Assembly (NCBI RefSeq): GCF_030704685.1
Contig: NZ_JAUZDX010000001.1
Location: forward strand, 1-64,000
Source of the DNA: Acidovorax sp. A1169
GTDB lineage: Bacteria > Pseudomonadota > Gammaproteobacteria > Burkholderiales > Burkholderiaceae_C
Direction: 5' to 3'
Length of the DNA stretch: 64,000 bases
The position numbers were made by a program, and so were the translations under genes. Below, one piece after another: positions 18,810-28,317 of this stretch. The stretch's first letter is position 1. Each line of letters begins with the position of its first letter. A model generated the notes under the pieces. It was not told the origin of the DNA and did not search any database. It was given only the letters and a program-made list of their open reading frames with translations.

Positions 18810-20342
18810 TCAGCCCCCGCCGAGCACCTTGTACAAGGTGATGCGGTTGGTCTGCTCGGCCAGTTGCAGGCTCAGCAGGGTCTGCTGGGCCGCGTACAGC
18901 GAGCGCTGCGCGTCGAGCACCGTGAGGTAGTTGTCGGCGCCGGCCTTGAAGCGGGCTTCGGACAGGGCATACACCCGCTCCGTCGCCGCCAGCAGCGAGG
19001 TCTGCGCCGTGATGCGGTCCGTCAGCGTGGCGCGTTCGGCCAGGGCGTCGGCGGCTTCGCGGAAGGCGGTCTGGATGACCTTCTCGTACTGCGTAAGGGC
19101 AATGCGCTGGTTGGCCTGGGCCACGTCCAGGTTGGCCTGGTTGCGGCCGCCGTCGAAGATCGGCAGGCGTATCTGGGGCACGAAGCTCCACAGCAGGTTG
19201 CCGCTGCCGAACAGGCCCGAGAGCTCCGTGCTCGCCGTGCCCAGGTTGGCGGTGAGCGAGATGCTGGGGAAAAAGGCCGCGCGCGCGGCACCGATGTTGG
19301 CGTAGGTGGCCTGCAGGCCGCGCTCGGCCGCCATCACGTCGGGGCGCGAGAGCAGCACGCTCGAAGGGATCTGCGCGGGCACGGCCAGCAACTGCAAGGC
19401 GCTCTCGCGCAGCATGGGCACGGGCGCGGCGGCCTGCGTGACGCGCTCGCTGCGCCGTTCGTCGGGCACCTTGGCAGCCGCCGGCACAGCGGGCGCGGGT
19501 TGTACCGCAGGCAGCAGGGTGGCGGGAACGGGCGAACCCACCAGCAGCTGCAGCGCATTGCGGTCGCGCGCCACCTGGCTGGTGAAGGCGGCGACGTCGG
19601 CGCGCGCGCTGTCCACCGTGGTCTGGTTCTGCGCCAGCACCAGGCCCGAGGTGCCGCCCAGGCGGTGCGTGCGTTCGGTCAGGGAATAAGAGGCTTCGCG
19701 CGAGCGCAAGGTTTCCTTGGCCAGCTCCAGGCGTGCCTGGTCGGCCGCGAGGTTGAGCCAGGCATTGGTGACCTCGGCCACCAGGCTCAGCTGCACGCTG
19801 CGCTGGGTATCGGTGACGCGCAGCACCTCCTGCAGCGCGGCTTCGTTGAGGTTGCGCACGCGGCCGAAGAAGTCGAGTTCGTAGCTGGTGATGCCCAGCT
19901 GCGCGCTGTATTGCTCGCCGATCTGCGAGCGGCCGGCGGTGGTCAGGTCGGCGGCGGTGCGCGCACGGCTGCCCTGGGCCGTGCCGCTCACTGCAGGCAG
20001 GCGATCGGCGCGGCTCACGCCGTACTGGGCCTGGGCGCGCTCGATGGCCAGGGCCGCAGCGCGCAGGTCGCGGTTGTTCTGCAGCGCGAGCGCGATGACA
20101 TCGCGCAACTGTGCGGACTGCACCACCGCGTCCCAGCCCAGCGGGGCATAGGCCTCGCTGGCGCCTGCCGTCGTGGCGGTGTTGTCCAGTGCCGCGGGAA
20201 CCGGGGCTGCAGGGCGGTCGTAGCTGGGTGCCAGATTGGTGCAGCCGGCCAGCATCAGCAGGGCGCACAGGTGAGTCAACAGGGCTTTGGACATGCCGAT
20301 GGACACAGCAGGGTGGGTTGCAGGGGCGGTACGCAATGTCAT
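18810..20342 (-). CDS. Outer-membrane efflux lipoprotein (NodT/OprM family)
   Basis: The 510-aa outer-membrane channel of an RND pump has a lipoprotein signal peptide ending LMLAGC (lipidated Cys34) and then the family start NLAPSYDRPAAPVP. The two repeated coiled-coil halves are seen as EVTNAWLNLAADQARLELAKETLRSREASY and DVAQANQRIALTQYEKVIQTAFREAADALAERATLTDRI. I place the start at 20342: GGAGG lies seven bases upstream and it overlaps the pump gene stop as ATGA. It is the last gene of the operon. Confidence 0.93.
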   Translation of the reverse strand: MTLRTAPATHPAVSIGMSKALLTHLCALLMLAGCTNLAPSYDRPAAPVPAALDNTATTAGASEAYAPLGWDAVVQSAQLRDVIALALQNNRDLRAAALAIERAQAQYGVSRADRLPAVSGTAQGSRARTAADLTTAGRSQIGEQYSAQLGITSYELDFFGRVRNLNEAALQEVLRVTDTQRSVQLSLVAEVTNAWLNLAADQARLELAKETLRSREASYSLTERTHRLGGTSGLVLAQNQTTVDSARADVAAFTSQVARDRNALQLLVGSPVPATLLPAVQPAPAVPAAAKVPDERRSERVTQAAAPVPMLRESALQLLAVPAQIPSSVLLSRPDVMAAERGLQATYANIGAARAAFFPSISLTANLGTASTELSGLFGSGNLLWSFVPQIRLPIFDGGRNQANLDVAQANQRIALTQYEKVIQTAFREAADALAERATLTDRITAQTSLLAATERVYALSEARFKAGADNYLTVLDAQRSLYAAQQTLLSLQLAEQTNRITLYKVLGGG

Positions 20343-23300
20343 GCCTGCGCCTCCTTCACATCGGTCGGGACGTGCGGGGGCGTGGCCGGCTTGCGCGAGG
20401 CGAACCACGAGCGCACCAGCAGGAAGAACACGGGCACGAAGAACAGCCCCAGGACGGTGGAGGCCACCATGCCGCCGAGCACACCGGTGCCGATGGCCTG
20501 GCGGCCGCCCGCGCCGGCACCCGTGCCGATGGCCAGGGGTAGCACGCCGAAACCGAAGGCCAGCGAGGTCATGAGGATGGGTCGCAGGCGCATGCGCACG
20601 GCTTCCACCGTGGCGTCGTAGAGGTTCTTGCCCTGGGTTTGCAACTGCACCGCGAATTCGACGATCAGGATGGCGTTCTTGGACGCCAGCCCCACGGTGG
20701 TGAGCAGCCCCACCTGGAAGTACACGTCGTTGGTCATGCCGCGCGTGTAGGTAGCCAGGAGGGCCCCGATCACGCCCAGCGGCACCGCCAGCATCACCGA
20801 GAACGGCACGCTCCAGCTTTCGTACAGGGCCGCCAGGCACAGGAACACGAAGAGGATGGAGACGGCGTAGAGCAGCGGGGCCTGCGAGCCCGAGCGGCGC
20901 TCCTGCAGCGATGCACCCGTCCACTCCATGCCGATGCCGGGCGGCAGCTTCTTCATGATTTCCTCAATGGCCACCATGGCGTCGCCCGAGCTCGCTCCGG
21001 GCGCCGTTTCGGCCTGCATTTCCAGGGCCGGGCTGCCGTTGTAGCGCATGAGCTGCGGCGGGCCATTGGTCCACGACGTGGTGGCAAAGGTCGAGAAGGG
21101 CACCATTTCGCCATTGCGGTTGCGCACGCTCCAGTGGCCGATGTCCTGTGGCAGCATGCGGTAGGGGGCGTCGCCCTGCACGTACACGCGCTTGACCCGG
21201 CCCTGGTGCACGAAGTCGTTCACGTAGGTGCCGCCCATGGCGCTGGAGAGCACGCCATTGATGTCGGCCGTGGTCAGTCCCTGGGCGGCGGCCTTGCGGT
21301 CGTCGATGGTGACCTTGAGCTCCGAGGTGTTGTCGAAGTTGGTGGTCCGCACATTGGTGAGGATAGGGTTCTGGCGGGTCAGCTCGATCAACTGGTCCTT
21401 GGCAGCGACGAGGGCGTCCTGCCCCAGTCCGTTGAGGTCCTTGATCATGAAATTGATGCCCGCGCTCGAACCCAGGCCGCGCACGGCCGGCGGCAGCGAT
21501 ACGAAGATGCGTGCGTCGCGGATCTTGGCGAGGTCCTTGGTGGCCTGGCTGGCGATGACCTCCGCCGACTGGCTGCGCAGCGGGCGTTCTGCCCAGGGCT
21601 TGAGCCGGATGAACATGTTGCCGGAGTTCTGGTTGCCGTTGTTGCCGGCAATCGAATTCACGCGCAGCACTTCGGGCTTGGCCAGAAAGTAGTCCTTGAT
21701 TTCATCGAGCACCACACCCAGGCGCTCGTCGGTGGCGCCAGAGGGCAAGGTGATCGAGGCCGTGACGAAACCCTGGTCCTCATTGGGCAGAAAGGAGGTG
21801 GGCAGTACCTTGAACAGCAGCCCCACGCCCACCAGGATCGCCAGGTAGATCACGACCATGCGCAGGCTGCGCTTGAGCAGGCCGCCCACGACGCGCTGGT
21901 AGCGGTTGGCCGTGCTGTCGAACGTGCGGTTGAACCAGGCGAAGAAGCGGTCGCTCAGGCCGAACAGTCCACGCCTTGGCGGGCCGTCGTGCGCCGCGTG
22001 GTGGCCCTTCTCGATGGGTTTGAGCAGGGTGGCGCACAGTGCGGGCGTGAGCGTCAGCGCCACGAACACCGACAGGGCCATGGCCGAGACGATGGTGATC
22101 GAGAACTGCCGGTAGATCACGCCGGTGGAGCCCGTGAAGAAGGCCATGGGAATGAACACGGCCGACAGCGTGAGGCCGATGCCCACCAGCGCGGGGGTGA
22201 TCTCCTTCATGGACTTGCGCGTGGCTTCCTTGGGCGAAAGCCCTTCCTCGCTCATCACACGCTCCACGTTCTCCACCACCACGATGGCGTCGTCCACCAG
22301 CAGGCCGATGGCCAGCACCATGGCGAACATGGTCAGCATGTTGATCGAGTAGCCCAGCGCCGAGAGCACGCCGAAGGTGCCCAGCAGCACCACGGGCACG
22401 GCGATGGCCGGGATCATCGTGGCGCGGAAGTTCTGCAGGAAGATGAACATCACGATCACCACCAGCAGCATCGCCTCGGCCAGGGTCTTGACCACTTCCT
22501 CGATGGAGGCGCGTACGAAGGGGGTGGAGTCGGAGCTGACGACACCGTTGATGCCGTCCGGGAAGAAGGGTTCGAGCTCCTTCATCTTGCGTGCCACGGC
22601 GTCGGCCACTTCCATGGCATTGGCGCCGTCGGCCAGCACGATGCCGATACCGGCGCCCGGCTGCCCGTTCAGGCGCGACTTGACCGTGAGGTTGTCCGCC
22701 TCCAGCGCCACCCGTGCCACGTCGGCCATGGTGACCACCGAGCCATCGGTGCCGGACTTGAGGACAATGCGCTCGAACTCCTCCACCGTCTGCAACTTGG
22801 TGCGCGCGGTGATGGTGGCGTTGAGCATCTGCCCGGCGGGCGCGGGCTGCTGGCCCAACTGGCCAGCCGAGACCTGCGCGTTCTGGGCGTTGAGCGCGTT
22901 GATCAGGTCCGACGGCATCAGCGCGAACTTCTCCATCTTGGCCGGGTCGATCCAGATGCGCATGGCATAGGATGTGCCGAACACGGTCACGTCACCCACC
23001 CCGTCCAGGCGGGCGATCACGTCCACCACGTTGCTGGAGATGTAGTCGCCAATGGCCACCTGGGTCACGGTGGGGTCGGGCGAGGTGAACACGTAGGTCA
23101 CCAGGAAGTCCTGGCCGCCCTTGTTCACGAACACGCCGCGGCTCTTGACCGCCTCGGGCAGGCGGTTCATGGCCGCCTGCAGCTTGTTCTGCACCTGCAC
23201 CTGGGCCACGTCGATGTTGGCGCCAGGGGCAAACGTGAGCGTGGTGCGCGAGCGGCCTGCAGAGTCGCTGGTCGAGCCCATGTACAGCAGGCTGTCGATG

Positions 23301-23512
23301 CCCTTGAGCTGCTGCTCGATCACCTGGGTCACCGAGTTGTCGACCGTGCCGGCCGAGGCGCCGGTGTAGGTGGTGTTGATGGTCACGCGCGGTGGCGCGA
23401 TGTCGGGGTACTGCTCCAGCGGCAGCGTGAAGATGGACATCGCCCCCGCCAGCATGATGACGATGGACAGCACCCAGGCGAAGACCGGGCGGTTGATGAA
23501 GAACTGGGCCAT
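20339..23512 (-). CDS. RND efflux pump inner-membrane transporter (HAE1/AcrB family)
   Basis: The 1057-aa proton antiporter begins MAQFFINRPVFAWVLSIVIMLAGAMSIFTLPLEQYPDIAPP, typical of AcrB/MexB. The proton-relay Asp pair is in AIGLLVDDAIVVVENVERVM. The second half repeats the fold and ends with the cluster GVLPLAIGTGAGAGGRQAIGTGVLGGMVASTVLGLFFVPVFF. The porter-domain motif PTVTQVAIGDYISSNV also fits the drug-efflux branch. It should export amphiphilic drugs or solvents together with the adaptor (next upstream) and the NodT-type channel. No regulator lies beside the operon. Confidence 0.95.
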   Translation of the reverse strand: MAQFFINRPVFAWVLSIVIMLAGAMSIFTLPLEQYPDIAPPRVTINTTYTGASAGTVDNSVTQVIEQQLKGIDSLLYMGSTSDSAGRSRTTLTFAPGANIDVAQVQVQNKLQAAMNRLPEAVKSRGVFVNKGGQDFLVTYVFTSPDPTVTQVAIGDYISSNVVDVIARLDGVGDVTVFGTSYAMRIWIDPAKMEKFALMPSDLINALNAQNAQVSAGQLGQQPAPAGQMLNATITARTKLQTVEEFERIVLKSGTDGSVVTMADVARVALEADNLTVKSRLNGQPGAGIGIVLADGANAMEVADAVARKMKELEPFFPDGINGVVSSDSTPFVRASIEEVVKTLAEAMLLVVIVMFIFLQNFRATMIPAIAVPVVLLGTFGVLSALGYSINMLTMFAMVLAIGLLVDDAIVVVENVERVMSEEGLSPKEATRKSMKEITPALVGIGLTLSAVFIPMAFFTGSTGVIYRQFSITIVSAMALSVFVALTLTPALCATLLKPIEKGHHAAHDGPPRRGLFGLSDRFFAWFNRTFDSTANRYQRVVGGLLKRSLRMVVIYLAILVGVGLLFKVLPTSFLPNEDQGFVTASITLPSGATDERLGVVLDEIKDYFLAKPEVLRVNSIAGNNGNQNSGNMFIRLKPWAERPLRSQSAEVIASQATKDLAKIRDARIFVSLPPAVRGLGSSAGINFMIKDLNGLGQDALVAAKDQLIELTRQNPILTNVRTTNFDNTSELKVTIDDRKAAAQGLTTADINGVLSSAMGGTYVNDFVHQGRVKRVYVQGDAPYRMLPQDIGHWSVRNRNGEMVPFSTFATTSWTNGPPQLMRYNGSPALEMQAETAPGASSGDAMVAIEEIMKKLPPGIGMEWTGASLQERRSGSQAPLLYAVSILFVFLCLAALYESWSVPFSVMLAVPLGVIGALLATYTRGMTNDVYFQVGLLTTVGLASKNAILIVEFAVQLQTQGKNLYDATVEAVRMRLRPILMTSLAFGFGVLPLAIGTGAGAGGRQAIGTGVLGGMVASTVLGLFFVPVFFLLVRSWFASRKPATPPHVPTDVKEAQA

Positions 23513-23574
23513 GGATCAGCGTGGGTGTGGTGGGGTCGCAGGTCGGTCGGGTGAGGCGTTGCGCGCAGCGCGCC

Positions 23575-24873
23575 TCAGGAACTGGCTGCGGCCGACGAGG
23601 CCGTGGCCGCCGCTGGCGCGGCCTTGTCGCGTGGCTTGACCACCGTGGGCTTGACCGTCTGGCCCACGCGGGCCTTCTGGAAGCCGTCCACCATCACCTT
23701 TTCACCGGCTTTCACGCCCGAGATCACCAGCCAGCGATTGCCCACTGCCTGGCCCAGCTCCACCGGGCGCTTGGTGAGCTTGTTGTCCTCGCCCACCACC
23801 TGCACGCTGGGCTCGCCGGCGGCGTTGCGGATCACGGCCTCCTGGGGCAGCAACAGTGCCTGGGGCGCCACGCTGGTGGCCAACTGGGAGCGCACGTACA
23901 TGCCGGGCATGATGAAGTGATCGGGGTTCGGGAAGGTCGCGCGCAGGGTGATCGCACCCGAGGTCGGGTTCACGGCGGTGCCGGTGAACTGCAGCGTGCC
24001 TTCCTTTTCGTAGGTCGAGCCATCCTCCAGGATGAGCTTCACCTTGGCCTGGTTGGAATCCACGCGCGTGAACTTGCCTTCCTGCCATTGCTTGCGCAGC
24101 TGCAGCAGCTCCGCGCTGGATTGCGTGATGTCCACCTGGATCGGGTCGAGCTGCTGGATGGTGGTCAGCGCATTGGCCTGGTTGGCCGTGACCAGGGCAC
24201 CGGCCGTGACGGCCGACAGCCCGATGCGCCCGGAGATGGGCGCGACGATGCGCGTGTAGCGCACGTTGATGCGCGCGGTGTCCAGGGCTGCCTGCGCCAC
24301 GCCCACGTCGGCCTGCGTCTGCTGCACCGAAGCCTGGCTTTCGTCGAACACTTGGCGGCTGATGGCGTCGATCTCGACCAGTTCCGCATTGCGTTTGGCG
24401 TTGACCTGGGCCGTGCGCGCCGTGGCCTGCGCCTTGGCCAGGGCTGCCTGGGCGCTGGCCTGGGCGGCTTCGTAGGTGGCCGGGTCCACCTGGTACAGCG
24501 GCTGGCCGGCCTTGACCAGCGCGCCCTCGGTGAACAGGCGCTTCTGGATGATGCCGTTGACCTGCGGGCGGATATCGGCGTTCTGGAAGGCCGCCGTGCG
24601 GCCCGGCAGCTCCGTGCTCAGCGTCTGGCTTTCGGGGGCCAGCACCACCACGCCCACCGCTGGCTCGCCTGCGGGCTTGCCCGCGCCGGCCTGGGCCGGC
24701 TGGTCCTTGCCGGAGCAGGCCACGAGGCCACCGATGCACAGGGCCGCGATGCAGGTTCGTGCCCAGGCCGGGCTCAGCCGGGACAAGGGGAGAACAGCAG
24801 TGCGGACGGAGGAGGAGGCCAGCGTCAGCGAGCCCGTGGCAGCCGGGCGGGCGGCATTCAGAAGGAACGGCAT
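23575..24873 (-). CDS. RND efflux periplasmic adaptor lipoprotein (AcrA/MexA family)
   Basis: The 432-aa membrane-fusion protein has an unusually long N-region before the lipobox-like GGLVACSGK. The lipoyl half-motifs follow (VGVVVLAPESQTLSTELPGRTAAFQNADIRPQVNGII and VRYTRIVAPISGRIGLS) with the alpha-helical hairpin between them (EAAQASAQAALAKAQATARTAQVNAKRNAELVE). The Ala/Ser-rich tail (KAAPAAATASSAAASS) is low-complexity. The start at 24873 lacks a strong ribosome site; a start nearer the lipobox would give a more normal signal peptide. It is the first gene of the pump operon. Confidence 0.92.
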   Translation of the reverse strand: MPFLLNAARPAATGSLTLASSSVRTAVLPLSRLSPAWARTCIAALCIGGLVACSGKDQPAQAGAGKPAGEPAVGVVVLAPESQTLSTELPGRTAAFQNADIRPQVNGIIQKRLFTEGALVKAGQPLYQVDPATYEAAQASAQAALAKAQATARTAQVNAKRNAELVEIDAISRQVFDESQASVQQTQADVGVAQAALDTARINVRYTRIVAPISGRIGLSAVTAGALVTANQANALTTIQQLDPIQVDITQSSAELLQLRKQWQEGKFTRVDSNQAKVKLILEDGSTYEKEGTLQFTGTAVNPTSGAITLRATFPNPDHFIMPGMYVRSQLATSVAPQALLLPQEAVIRNAAGEPSVQVVGEDNKLTKRPVELGQAVGNRWLVISGVKAGEKVMVDGFQKARVGQTVKPTVVKPRDKAAPAAATASSAAASS

Positions 24874-25050
24874 GGGAGACGGTGAGTCAGAGTTGAAGGC
24901 ATTGTGGGGGCCATATGTGTACGCACGATAAAGTTGGCAAAGCCGGAGCCCGTTGGCGGGTTTTTCAGGTGGATGCGCGTCCCCCCACCGCGTTGGCGCT
25001 TGCAAGCATCGGGCCAGCAAATGGCTGGCCACCCCTTCGGGGCCGCCCAT

Positions 25051-25084
25051 GAAAAAGGCGCTTCCCTGTCACGGGGAGCGCCTT
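25051..25084 (-). terminator. Rho-independent terminator after the TRAP receptor gene
   Basis: On the minus strand, AGGCGCT and AGCGCCT pair (with CCC/GGG inside) and are followed by TTTTTC. It lies 50 bp after the receptor stop at 25134. Confidence 0.75.
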
Positions 25085-25133
25085 GGAGATTGTGCCGGCG
25101 GCCCTTTTCGGCTGCCGGTATGTGCTTATGCGC

Positions 25134-26171
25134 TTATTGCTTGCGCGCAGCAATCGCCTTTTCGGCCTGGGTCACCAGGTCGGCGCCGATCTGGCCTTTC
25201 CACTTCTCGAACACGGGGCGCGTGGCCTTCACGAAGGCCTCGCGCTCGGCGGGGGAGAGTTGGGTTACGGTCACGCCATTGGCGGCGATGTCCTTGAGCA
25301 GGGGCTTGTCGGCTTCGACCATGCCCTTGCGGGCGATGGCGATCTCTTCCTTGCCGGCGTCGATGGCGGCCTGCTTGACGATCTCTCGATCGGCCGGCGT
25401 CCAGGAGTTCCAGATGTCCTTGTTCACCACGAAGATCAGCGGGTCGTTGATGTAGCCCCACATGGTCACATGCTTTTGCGCCACGGTGTGCAGCTTGGCA
25501 GCCATGTACACGGCAATCGGGTTCTCCTGGCCGTCCACGGCGCCACTGGCCATGGCGGGCTGGGCATCGGCCCAGCTCATCTGCGTGGGGTTGGCGCCCA
25601 GCGCGGTGAAGGTGTCCAGGAACAGGGGCGAGCCCACCACGCGGATCTTCAGGCCCTTCAAGTCTTCAGGGGTCTTGATGGCCTTCTTGGAGTTGGAGAT
25701 CTCGCGGTAGCCGTTCTCGCCCCAGGCCAGGGGCACCACGCCGGCCTTGTCCAGCGTGGCGAATATGTTCTTGCCGACTTCGCCCTGCGTGAGTGCGTCC
25801 ACGGCGGCGTAGTCGGGCATCAGGAAGGGCAGCGAGAACAGGTTCAGCTGCTTGACCTGGGGCGACCAGTTGATGGTGGAGCCCACGGCCATGTCGATCA
25901 CGCCCTGGCGCAGCGCCGAGAACTCGCGCGTCTGGTCGCCCTGGATCAGCGAGACACCGGGGTACAGCTTGATGTTGATGCGGCCCTGCGTGCGCTCGCG
26001 CACCTTGTTGGCCCACAGCTCGCCGCCCTTGCCCCAGGGGAAGGCAGTGCCCAGCACCAGGGACATGCGGTATTCGCTCTTGTAGGCCGTCTGGGCAATG
26101 GCGGCCGGGGCGGCGAAGGCCAGTGCGGCGGCAGCGGCCACGGCGGAAGTCAGAAAGGTGCGCAATTTCAT
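25134..26171 (-). CDS. TRAP transporter periplasmic receptor (DctP family)
   Basis: The 345-aa secreted receptor has a signal peptide (LTSAVAAAAALAFAAPAAIAQTA). The mature start YRMSLVLGTAFPWGKGGELWANKVRERTQGRINIKLYPG is the DctP opening. The carboxylate-binding Arg region is KTPEDLKGLKIRVVGSPLFLDTFTALGANPTQMSWADAQPAMASGAVDGQENP. Such receptors bind C4-dicarboxylates, sugar acids or other carboxylates. A good ribosome site (AGGAGA) precedes the ATG at 26171. It is encoded last, after both membrane subunits. Confidence 0.92.
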   Translation of the reverse strand: MKLRTFLTSAVAAAAALAFAAPAAIAQTAYKSEYRMSLVLGTAFPWGKGGELWANKVRERTQGRINIKLYPGVSLIQGDQTREFSALRQGVIDMAVGSTINWSPQVKQLNLFSLPFLMPDYAAVDALTQGEVGKNIFATLDKAGVVPLAWGENGYREISNSKKAIKTPEDLKGLKIRVVGSPLFLDTFTALGANPTQMSWADAQPAMASGAVDGQENPIAVYMAAKLHTVAQKHVTMWGYINDPLIFVVNKDIWNSWTPADREIVKQAAIDAGKEEIAIARKGMVEADKPLLKDIAANGVTVTQLSPAEREAFVKATRPVFEKWKGQIGADLVTQAEKAIAARKQ

Positions 26172-26236
26172 GGTTTCAGTCTCCTGGGTCAATTTTGTAG
26201 GTTCAAGGGCAAATCGGTCTCGGGGGTTACTACGGG

Positions 26237-27535
26237 TCAGTAGCCCAGTCGCGCTGGCAGCCACAGCGCCAGTGGCGGGAAGGCGATCACCAGCACCATC
26301 ACGAGGAACATGGCGAACAGCATCCAGCCCACCCAGCGCACGGTCGATTCCATGCGCACGCCGGCGATGCGGCACGAGACCATCAGGTTCACCGCCAGCG
26401 GCGGGGTGAACTGGCCCAGTGCCACCTTGAGCGTCAGGATCACGCCGAACCAGACGGGGTCCCACTGGTAGTGCTGCATGATGGGCAAGAGCAGCGGCAC
26501 GAAGATCAGGAAGATGGAGATGCCATCGAGGAACATGCCCACGGTGATGAGCAGCACGATCAGCAGCGCCAGCACGCCGTATTCGCCCAGGCCCGAGTTC
26601 ACGATGGCCTTGGCCACCGGGTCGATCACGCCCAGGGTGGACAGCGAGTAGGCAAAGATGCCTGCGAGCGAGACCACGAGCAGGATCACGGCCGACAGTT
26701 CGCCCGATTCGCGCAGGATGGGGAACAGGTCGCGCACCTTGATCGTGCGGTGCACCACCATGCCTACGAAGAGGCCGTAGAACACCGCCACCACGGCCGC
26801 CTCGGTGGGAGTGAACCAGCCGGCGCGCATCCCGCCCAGGATCAGCACCGGTGCTGCCAGGCCCCACAGGGCTTCGCGCAGGCTCTTCCAGAACGGAGGG
26901 CGGGGCATGGTGGCTTCAAGCGCACCCATCTTGTGCCTGCGGGCCATCCACACGGCCGGCACGATCAGTGCAATACCGGCCAGGATGCCGGGGATCATGC
27001 CTGCCGCAAACAGCGCGGGCACCGAAGCGCCGGGCACCAGCATCGAGTAGATGATGAAAGCCACCGACGGTGGGATCAGGATGTCGGTGGCGGCGGCCGC
27101 CCCCACCACGCTGGCCGAGAACGAAGGCGGGTAGCCCGCGCGGGACATGGCCGCGATCATCACGCCGCCCACAGCGGCGGCGTTGGCCGGGCCCGAGCCC
27201 GAGATGCCCCCCAGGAACATGGCCACGGCAATCGCCACCAGCGGCAGCATGCCCGGGCCGCGCCCGATGACGGCCACGGCGAAGTTCACCAGGCGCAGGG
27301 CCACGCCCGAGCGGTCGAAGATGGAGCCGACCAGCACGAACATCGGAATCGCCAGCAGCGGGTACTTGCCCAGGCCGGCGTAGAAGTTCTGCGGCACGGC
27401 CAGCAGGCCGAACCACTGGCTGTCGGCATTCGCCAGCGCAATCGCAGCGGCGCCCGCCAGGCCCAGGGCAGCGCCGATCGGCACGCCCACGAACATCAGG
27501 CCCAGAAAGGCCACGAACAGCAGCGTGGCGATCAT
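26237..27535 (-). CDS. TRAP transporter large permease (DctM family)
   Basis: The 432-aa protein has about twelve hydrophobic segments. Family motifs include the N-terminal LFVAFLGLMFVGVPIGAALGLAG, LGGISGSGPANAAAVGGVMIAAM (the GSGPA sodium/substrate region), ILIPPSVAFIIYSMLV and LLLPIMQHYQWDPVWFGVILTL. It is a Na+-coupled secondary transporter subunit that works with the small permease and the receptor. It overlaps the small permease gene by 4 bp. Confidence 0.93.
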   Translation of the reverse strand: MIATLLFVAFLGLMFVGVPIGAALGLAGAAAIALANADSQWFGLLAVPQNFYAGLGKYPLLAIPMFVLVGSIFDRSGVALRLVNFAVAVIGRGPGMLPLVAIAVAMFLGGISGSGPANAAAVGGVMIAAMSRAGYPPSFSASVVGAAAATDILIPPSVAFIIYSMLVPGASVPALFAAGMIPGILAGIALIVPAVWMARRHKMGALEATMPRPPFWKSLREALWGLAAPVLILGGMRAGWFTPTEAAVVAVFYGLFVGMVVHRTIKVRDLFPILRESGELSAVILLVVSLAGIFAYSLSTLGVIDPVAKAIVNSGLGEYGVLALLIVLLITVGMFLDGISIFLIFVPLLLPIMQHYQWDPVWFGVILTLKVALGQFTPPLAVNLMVSCRIAGVRMESTVRWVGWMLFAMFLVMVLVIAFPPLALWLPARLGY

Positions 27536-28095
27536 GGCTGGGCGCCCTCGGCGGGGCCTTCGGGCCGCAGCGCTTCACGGCTGCGGCGCAGCAGCAGGCC
27601 GACGGCCCGCGCGGCGATCAGCGCCGAGATGATGGGCAGCCAGATGGAGTACCACCACTGCGGAACGCCAATGCCCGGCGAGGTCTCGCCAAAGCGGTAG
27701 TCGTCCCAGACCACGCGCACGCTGAGCACGGCAATCAGCCCGAACAGCAGGGCCACGGCCACGGCGCCCAGCTGCGCCAGGCGCTTGCGGCGGGCGGCCG
27801 AGCCGCCTTCGGCAAAGTATTCGATGCGGATGTGCTGGTCGCGTGCCACGGCGGCGGAGCCCGCCACCAGGGCCAGCACGATCATCAGGAAGACGGAGAT
27901 CTCTTCCGTCCAGGCAAAGGAGGAACTGGTGAAATAGCGCACCAGCACGTTGGCAAAGGTGATCAGCGCGAGCGCTGCCATGACGATGACGGTGAGCCAG
28001 TCCTCGATGCGCAGGGAGCGGGGTTCTTCGGAGGCAGGGGCGGCGACGGGCACGGAGGCGTCGGTCACCGGCCCTTGGGGAGGGGTGGAGGACAT
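27532..28095 (-). CDS. TRAP transporter small permease (DctQ family)
   Basis: The 187-aa protein has four membrane segments after a ~30-residue Pro/Ala-rich N-terminus. The DctQ pattern is clear: LITFANVLVRYFTSSSFAWTEEISVFLMIVLALVAGSAAVARDQHIRIEYF. It is the first gene of the TRAP operon, and its ATGA overlap with the large subunit gene implies coupled translation. The ~220 bp upstream is shared with a divergent LysR gene. Confidence 0.9.
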   Translation of the reverse strand: MSSTPPQGPVTDASVPVAAPASEEPRSLRIEDWLTVIVMAALALITFANVLVRYFTSSSFAWTEEISVFLMIVLALVAGSAAVARDQHIRIEYFAEGGSAARRKRLAQLGAVAVALLFGLIAVLSVRVVWDDYRFGETSPGIGVPQWWYSIWLPIISALIAARAVGLLLRRSREALRPEGPAEGAQP

Positions 28096-28211
28096 GGGAG
28101 CGGCGGTACAGGAGAACAAACAGGACGGGGCCGGTCGCTCTGCCCGCCGGTGTTGTGCACCTGGGGCCGTGACGCGGGAGCGCGCTTTGGACGCAGCTTT
28201 CCCTATTATGC

Positions 28212-28250
28212 GGTGCGTTGCTATGTGTGCACACCAATGGTGCGCTATGG
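28212..28250. promoter_or_regulatory. Possible LysR-binding region between the TRAP operon and the LysR gene
   Basis: The intergenic region holds a perfect 10-bp palindrome GTGTGCACAC at 28225-28234, flanked by two related direct repeats (GGTGCGTTGCTATG and GGTGCGCTATGG). It lies about 120 bp before the TRAP start and 70 bp before the LysR start, fitting dual control of divergent genes. Confidence 0.4.
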
Positions 28251-28317
28251 ATAAACCCTTGTACAGGCTTTCCATGACCGGCCGGCACGCCGCAGGGCTG
28301 GAAACGATAATGCAGCG

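Noticed and set aside
20639..23554. A 971-aa reading frame antisense to the RND pump
   Set aside because: Long antisense frames arise from high GC and codon bias. The His/Arg/Gln-rich product has no domains.
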